NCBI GenBank assembly: GCA_003220905.1
Contig: QHTS01000090.1
Location: 1-15,148, forward strand
DNA length: 15,148 bases
From: Gemmatimonadota bacterium
GTDB taxonomy: Bacteria; Gemmatimonadota; Gemmatimonadetes; Gemmatimonadales; GWC2-71-9
Direction of reading: 5' to 3'
Below, in pieces: positions 12,282 through 15,148 of this stretch (position 1 is the stretch's first letter; each line of letters starts with the position of its first letter). A program made the position numbers and the translations under genes. The notes under the pieces were generated by a model. That model was not told the DNA's origin and ran no database searches. It saw nothing but the letters and a program-made list of their open reading frames with translations.

Positions 12282-13277
12282 TCAGCCCGAAACCGCGCCG
12301 GCCTCGCGCCACACGCGGGCGCCGCCCACGCTGAAACCGCCTTCATATACCAAGCCCCCGGTGCCTACGGCGGCCCGCACTCGCTGCGCCAGTGCCTGGG
12401 AGGCGCCCGCATCGCCCACGATGCCGTACACGGCGGGTCCCCACGAGCTCTGCCCCACGCCGACCGCGCCCCACGCCCGCAGCCGCTCGACCAGTTCGCC
12501 CGTCTCCCCCGGCGCGAACACGCCCCCTTGCGCGGGCGCGAACCAGCCGCCGGTGATGCGCTGGATTTCGCCGAGCGCGGCCCCAAACCCCGCCAAGTCG
12601 GCCTCGGCGAGCGCCGGCAGGAGTTGCATCAGGACGAGATGCGCGACGCGCTCGACGTCGCGGGCGTCCGGGGACGGAAGGCGGGCGAACGCCGCCGCCT
12701 CGTCGTCGCCGGCGAGCCCCGGTTTGCCCTGCGGCACCGCGACGACCGCGCGCCATGTGTCGGGGAACGGGAGCCGCGCCAGGAGCGGGGCGACGCGCCT
12801 GGCGCTCCCCCTCCCCCCGGGCGTCCGCCCACCCTCCAGCACGAAGCCCCCGTAGGCGAACGTCCACGTGCCCACGCCGGAGCGGCGCCCGCGATCCACC
12901 GCGTGCGCCAGCGCCGTCACGTCGGTCGGCAGACCCGACAGCTCGGCGCTCGCGCGCGCCACCGCCAGCGCGAGCTGGGTGCCCGAGCCGAGCCCCGCGT
13001 GTGTCGGAATCGACCGATGCAGGCAGAAGTGGAGCCGCAGGTCCAGCCCGTGGTGCCGCGCGAACCGGCGCGCGAATTCGAGCGCCCGGGCCGCGTCGGG
13101 CCCTTCGGCCTTGAGCCCGTCCGCGGCGCGGGCCTCGAGCAAGAGCGACGGAGCCGGGATCGCCGCCCCGATCCCTCCGAAACGGCGCCCCAGGTCGCCT
13201 CGGAGGTCGAGCACGCCGAAGTGCAGCCGCGCCGGCGCCTCGACGAACACGCGTGGCTCCCCTCCCCCCGCGCTCAT
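12282..13277 (-). CDS. mptG: Beta-ribofuranosylaminobenzene 5'-phosphate synthase (tetrahydromethanopterin biosynthesis)
   Basis: This GHMP-fold enzyme joins p-aminobenzoate to PRPP with loss of CO2 and diphosphate, the first committed step to the aryl part of tetrahydromethanopterin. It has 331 residues, the usual size. The N-terminus VFVEAPARLHFGVLDL and RRFGGIGAAI match the family consensus (SRLHxxLxDLxG, GGIG). The GHMP loop is THAGLGSGTQLALAVA. Later parts include GTWTFAYGGFVLEGGR and FAPAQGGVFAPGETGELV. The ATG at 13277 overlaps the stop of DUF447 (ATGA). Homoserine or mevalonate kinases share the fold but not these segments. Being downstream of pabBA fits, since p-aminobenzoate is its substrate. 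Family identity is strong; activity is inferred. Confidence 0.88.
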   Translation of the reverse strand: MSAGGGEPRVFVEAPARLHFGVLDLRGDLGRRFGGIGAAIPAPSLLLEARAADGLKAEGPDAARALEFARRFARHHGLDLRLHFCLHRSIPTHAGLGSGTQLALAVARASAELSGLPTDVTALAHAVDRGRRSGVGTWTFAYGGFVLEGGRTPGGRGSARRVAPLLARLPFPDTWRAVVAVPQGKPGLAGDDEAAAFARLPSPDARDVERVAHLVLMQLLPALAEADLAGFGAALGEIQRITGGWFAPAQGGVFAPGETGELVERLRAWGAVGVGQSSWGPAVYGIVGDAGASQALAQRVRAAVGTGGLVYEGGFSVGGARVWREAGAVSG

Positions 13278-13846
13278 GGGGTCACCGGCTGCTCTGGCCG
13301 CGGCGCCCGACGCACGTACTCGGTGAGGAGCGCCATCGCCTCGCGCTCGCGCGGGCCGGCCGTCTTGTCCACGATCACCTGGAGCCGCGCAAATTCGGCG
13401 CGGATCTGCTCCGCGGGCAGGAGATGGGTGCGGGTCGCGAGGATCGCGGCCTCGAGCACCGCGTGGCGGGCGCGGTTGAAGCCCAGGAACTCGCGTCGCA
13501 CGCCGCGGTGCACGACGCGAGTCACGATCCGCGCCCGGGGCGGGGTCGCGTCCAGCGCGCGCACTTCGACCTCGCGCCAAGAGCAGGCCGCTTCGAGCAC
13601 GACGCCGCGCACCACGGTCGCGGGGACGGCCGGAAACTGGACGTTCGCGATCGCTCCCTGCGCGAACAGCATCACGTCATCGGTGAGATTGATCACGGCG
13701 ACGCGCGTTGCCTCGAGGTTCTTGAACGTCGTGGTCTCGAGGAACGGCTTGATCACGATCTCGTCGTCCCCCCACTCGACACCCATGGGGGCGAAGTTGA
13801 TCACCCCGCGGGCGTCCATCGTCGTGAGCACGGACTCGATGATCAC
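13274..13846 (-). CDS. DUF447 family protein linked to tetrahydromethanopterin metabolism
   Basis: This 190-residue protein has no signal peptide. Its N-terminus (IIESVLTTMDARGVINFAPMGV, then NLEATRVAVINLTDDVMLFAQGA) is the hallmark of DUF447, a family found mainly in methanogenic archaea and in H4MPT-using bacteria. The split-barrel-like fold is similar to flavin reductases, and structural-genomics structures of archaeal members carry FMN. Enzymatic function is not established. The GTG start at 13846 overlaps the pabA stop (GTGA) and its stop overlaps mptG (ATGA), so it lies between p-aminobenzoate synthesis and its use. A flavin-dependent step in pterin cofactor synthesis is a reasonable but unproven guess. 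Confidence 0.82.
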   Translation of the reverse strand: MIIESVLTTMDARGVINFAPMGVEWGDDEIVIKPFLETTTFKNLEATRVAVINLTDDVMLFAQGAIANVQFPAVPATVVRGVVLEAACSWREVEVRALDATPPRARIVTRVVHRGVRREFLGFNRARHAVLEAAILATRTHLLPAEQIRAEFARLQVIVDKTAGPREREAMALLTEYVRRAPRPEQPVTP

Positions 13847-14523
13847 CGGACCAGCTCGACCGGAGGCGGCACGACGGCGGCGGCCGCGGGACCGGGGGAC
13901 GTGGCGCTCGCGGTCCCGACGCCGTCAGCACAAACCGGCAGATCCTCGATCCGCGCCGCCACGCCGTGCAGGAAGCGGTCGAGGAGAACGTAGCCGTACG
14001 CGGTGAGCACGGACTCAGGGTGAAACTGCAGCCCGATCACCGGGTGACGCGCGTGCTCCACCGCCATGATCTCCCCGTCCTCGGCGCTGGCGGTGACGCG
14101 CAGCTCGGCGGGAAGCCCCGAGCGGGAGATGACGAGGGAATGGTAGCGCGCCGCCGCGAACGGGTTCGGGAGACCCGCGAACAGGCCACTCGCGTCGTGG
14201 TGGATGCGGGACGCTTTGCCGTGCATCGGTCGACCGGCGCGCACGATGCCGGCGCCGTACGCGGCGCCGATGCACTGATGCCCCAGGCACACGCCGAGGA
14301 TCGGCGTGCTGGGGCCGAAGCGCCGCACCACGTCGGTCGAAATCCCCGCCTCCCCCGGCGTGCAGGGCCCGGGGGAGATGATGATGTGCGAGGGTTGCAG
14401 CGTCTCGATTTCCTGGAGCGTCGTCGCGTCGTGGCGTCGTACCACGGGTTGCTCTCCCAGCTCGCGCACGTAGCGGGCCAGGTTGTAGACGAACGAGTCG
14501 TAGTTGTCGATCAAGAGGATCAT
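13843..14523 (-). CDS. pabA: Aminodeoxychorismate/anthranilate synthase component II, glutamine amidotransferase
   Basis: This class I glutamine amidotransferase supplies ammonia from glutamine to the PabB chorismate enzyme. It has 226 residues. Motifs are MILLIDNYDSFVYNLARY at the start, SPGPCTPGEAG, catalytic Cys79 in GVCLGHQ, and His168 and Glu170 in LQFHPESV. A C-terminal tail of about 40 residues, rich in Ala, Pro and Val, goes beyond the usual end (family about 190). PabA and TrpG are the same protein type, and one may serve both; pabB next to it favours the p-aminobenzoate role. ATG 14523 overlaps the pabB stop (ATGA). The stop overlaps DUF447. Confidence 0.93.
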   Translation of the reverse strand: MILLIDNYDSFVYNLARYVRELGEQPVVRRHDATTLQEIETLQPSHIIISPGPCTPGEAGISTDVVRRFGPSTPILGVCLGHQCIGAAYGAGIVRAGRPMHGKASRIHHDASGLFAGLPNPFAAARYHSLVISRSGLPAELRVTASAEDGEIMAVEHARHPVIGLQFHPESVLTAYGYVLLDRFLHGVAARIEDLPVCADGVGTASATSPGPAAAAVVPPPVELVR

Positions 14524-15148
14524 GGGACTAGGGCGGCGATGAGTCCGCGGGCTTTGTCGAGCGTCTCGCGGTACTCCTGCTCGGGATCGGAATCGGCCAC
14601 GATGCCGCCACCGACTTGGACGTACACGTCGTGGCCGAGCACGAGACAGGTGCGGATCACGATGCTCGTGTCCAACGCGCCCGACAGCGAGAGATAGCCG
14701 ATGGAGCCGCAGTAGGCGGCGCGCTGGGTGGGCTCGAGCTCCGCGATGATCTGCATCGCGCGGACCTTGGGCGCCCCGGTGATCGAACCGCCGGGGAATG
14801 CCGCCCGCAACAGGTCCACGGCGTCGTGCTCCGGTGCGAGCTCGCCCACGACGGTGGAGACGAGGTGGTGCACCGTGGCGTAGTGCTCGACGGCGAACAG
14901 CTCGGGCACGTGCACGGTTCCCGCGCGACAGACGCGCGACAAGTCGTTCCGGAGGAGATCCACGATCATCACGTTCTCCGCCCGGTCCTTGTCGCTCTCC
15001 ACGAGCGCGCGCGCGAGCGCCGCGTCGTGCTCGGGGGAGAGCCCCCGGGGACGGGTCCCCTTGATCGGCCGTGTCTCGACTCGGCCGCCCGGTTGCACCC
15101 GCAGGAAGCGCTCGGGGGACGAGCTCGCCACCACCAGGTCGCCGAAAT
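14520..15148 (-). CDS. pabB: Aminodeoxychorismate synthase component I (C-terminal 209 codons; N-terminus beyond window edge)
   Basis: PabB converts chorismate plus ammonia to 4-amino-4-deoxychorismate, the precursor of p-aminobenzoate. The visible part is the chorismate-binding domain: SSSPERFLRV, PIKGTRPRG (the lysine marks PabB; TrpE has PIAGTRPRG), ENVMIVDLLRNDLSRVC, FPGGSITGAPKVRAMQII and the C-terminal GGGIVADSDPEQEYRETLDKA in outline. The frame is open through base 15148, so the true start is upstream of the window; an internal start would cut the domain. It is the first visible gene of the overlapping pabB-pabA-DUF447-mptG run. No pabC (lyase) is present in the window. Confidence 0.95.
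   Translation of the reverse strand, partial: FGDLVVASSSPERFLRVQPGGRVETRPIKGTRPRGLSPEHDAALARALVESDKDRAENVMIVDLLRNDLSRVCRAGTVHVPELFAVEHYATVHHLVSTVVGELAPEHDAVDLLRAAFPGGSITGAPKVRAMQIIAELEPTQRAAYCGSIGYLSLSGALDTSIVIRTCLVLGHDVYVQVGGGIVADSDPEQEYRETLDKARGLIAALVP

Noticed and set aside
12282..13277. Sugar, homoserine or mevalonate GHMP kinase
   Set aside because: The N-terminal ARLHFGVLDL and GGIG segments are those of beta-RFAP synthases, and the neighbours are pabBA and DUF447.
12099..14006. Long plus-strand open frame opposite mptG and DUF447
   Set aside because: Arg/Ala/Pro-rich shadow of two well-supported genes; no family motif.
13843..15148. TrpE/TrpG anthranilate synthase pair
   Set aside because: The large subunit has PIKGT with the PabB-type lysine instead of the TrpE PIAGT, there are no other trp genes, and the next genes use p-aminobenzoate.

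Overview
This is a GC-rich, gene-dense bacterial chromosome segment with no tRNA, rRNA, insertion sequence, phage gene or CRISPR array. It joins an origin-proximal housekeeping block to a one-carbon (methanol) oxidation and pterin-cofactor block. YidC has a large periplasmic domain and several proteins carry Sec signal peptides, which indicates a two-membrane (Gram-negative type) cell. The protein style, short-period GC-rich repeats and gene content suggest a soil bacterium, perhaps Gemmatimonadota. Other GC-rich methylotrophic lineages such as Methylomirabilota/Rokubacteria cannot be excluded. The taxonomic call is inference only.

Left block (1-4793): dnaA is read leftwards and cut by the window edge. 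Diverging from it is rpmH-rnpA-yidD-yidC-mnmE, the conserved order near many bacterial origins. The rpmH start lies 4 nt inside an ATG-initiated frame that runs on as rnpA, so rnpA appears to overlap rpmH completely, as known in Thermus. The dnaA/rpmH gap holds a palindromic double -35 and a DnaA box inside the candidate dnaA promoter. Short tandem repeats of 7-8 bp sit just upstream of yidC and mnmE, where they supply or abut the ribosome binding sites, and also inside both genes.

Middle (4794-7093): a secreted subtilisin-family (S8) protease, a good intrinsic terminator, then a DoxX/DoxD-like membrane protein. The last gene ends tail-to-tail with, and overlaps by a few bases, the rightmost operon's final gene.

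Right block (7090-15148), all on the minus strand. A four-gene, fully overlapping run pabB-pabA-DUF447-mptG makes p-aminobenzoate (from chorismate) and the beta-RFAP precursor of tetrahydromethanopterin. Right after it, a near-consensus promoter drives xoxF, a PQQ methanol dehydrogenase with the lanthanide-type Asp-x-Asp signature. xoxF is followed by a very strong hairpin, then a XoxJ-like periplasmic binding protein, a c-type cytochrome (probable XoxG), a secreted pentapeptide-repeat protein and a YVTN beta-propeller protein.

Taken together, the right block suggests periplasmic lanthanide-dependent methanol oxidation feeding formaldehyde to an H4MPT-linked pathway. The C1-transfer enzymes themselves (Fae, MtdB, Mch, Fhc) and pabC are not in the window. 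The intergenic stretches are all shorter than about 220 nt and are described below.
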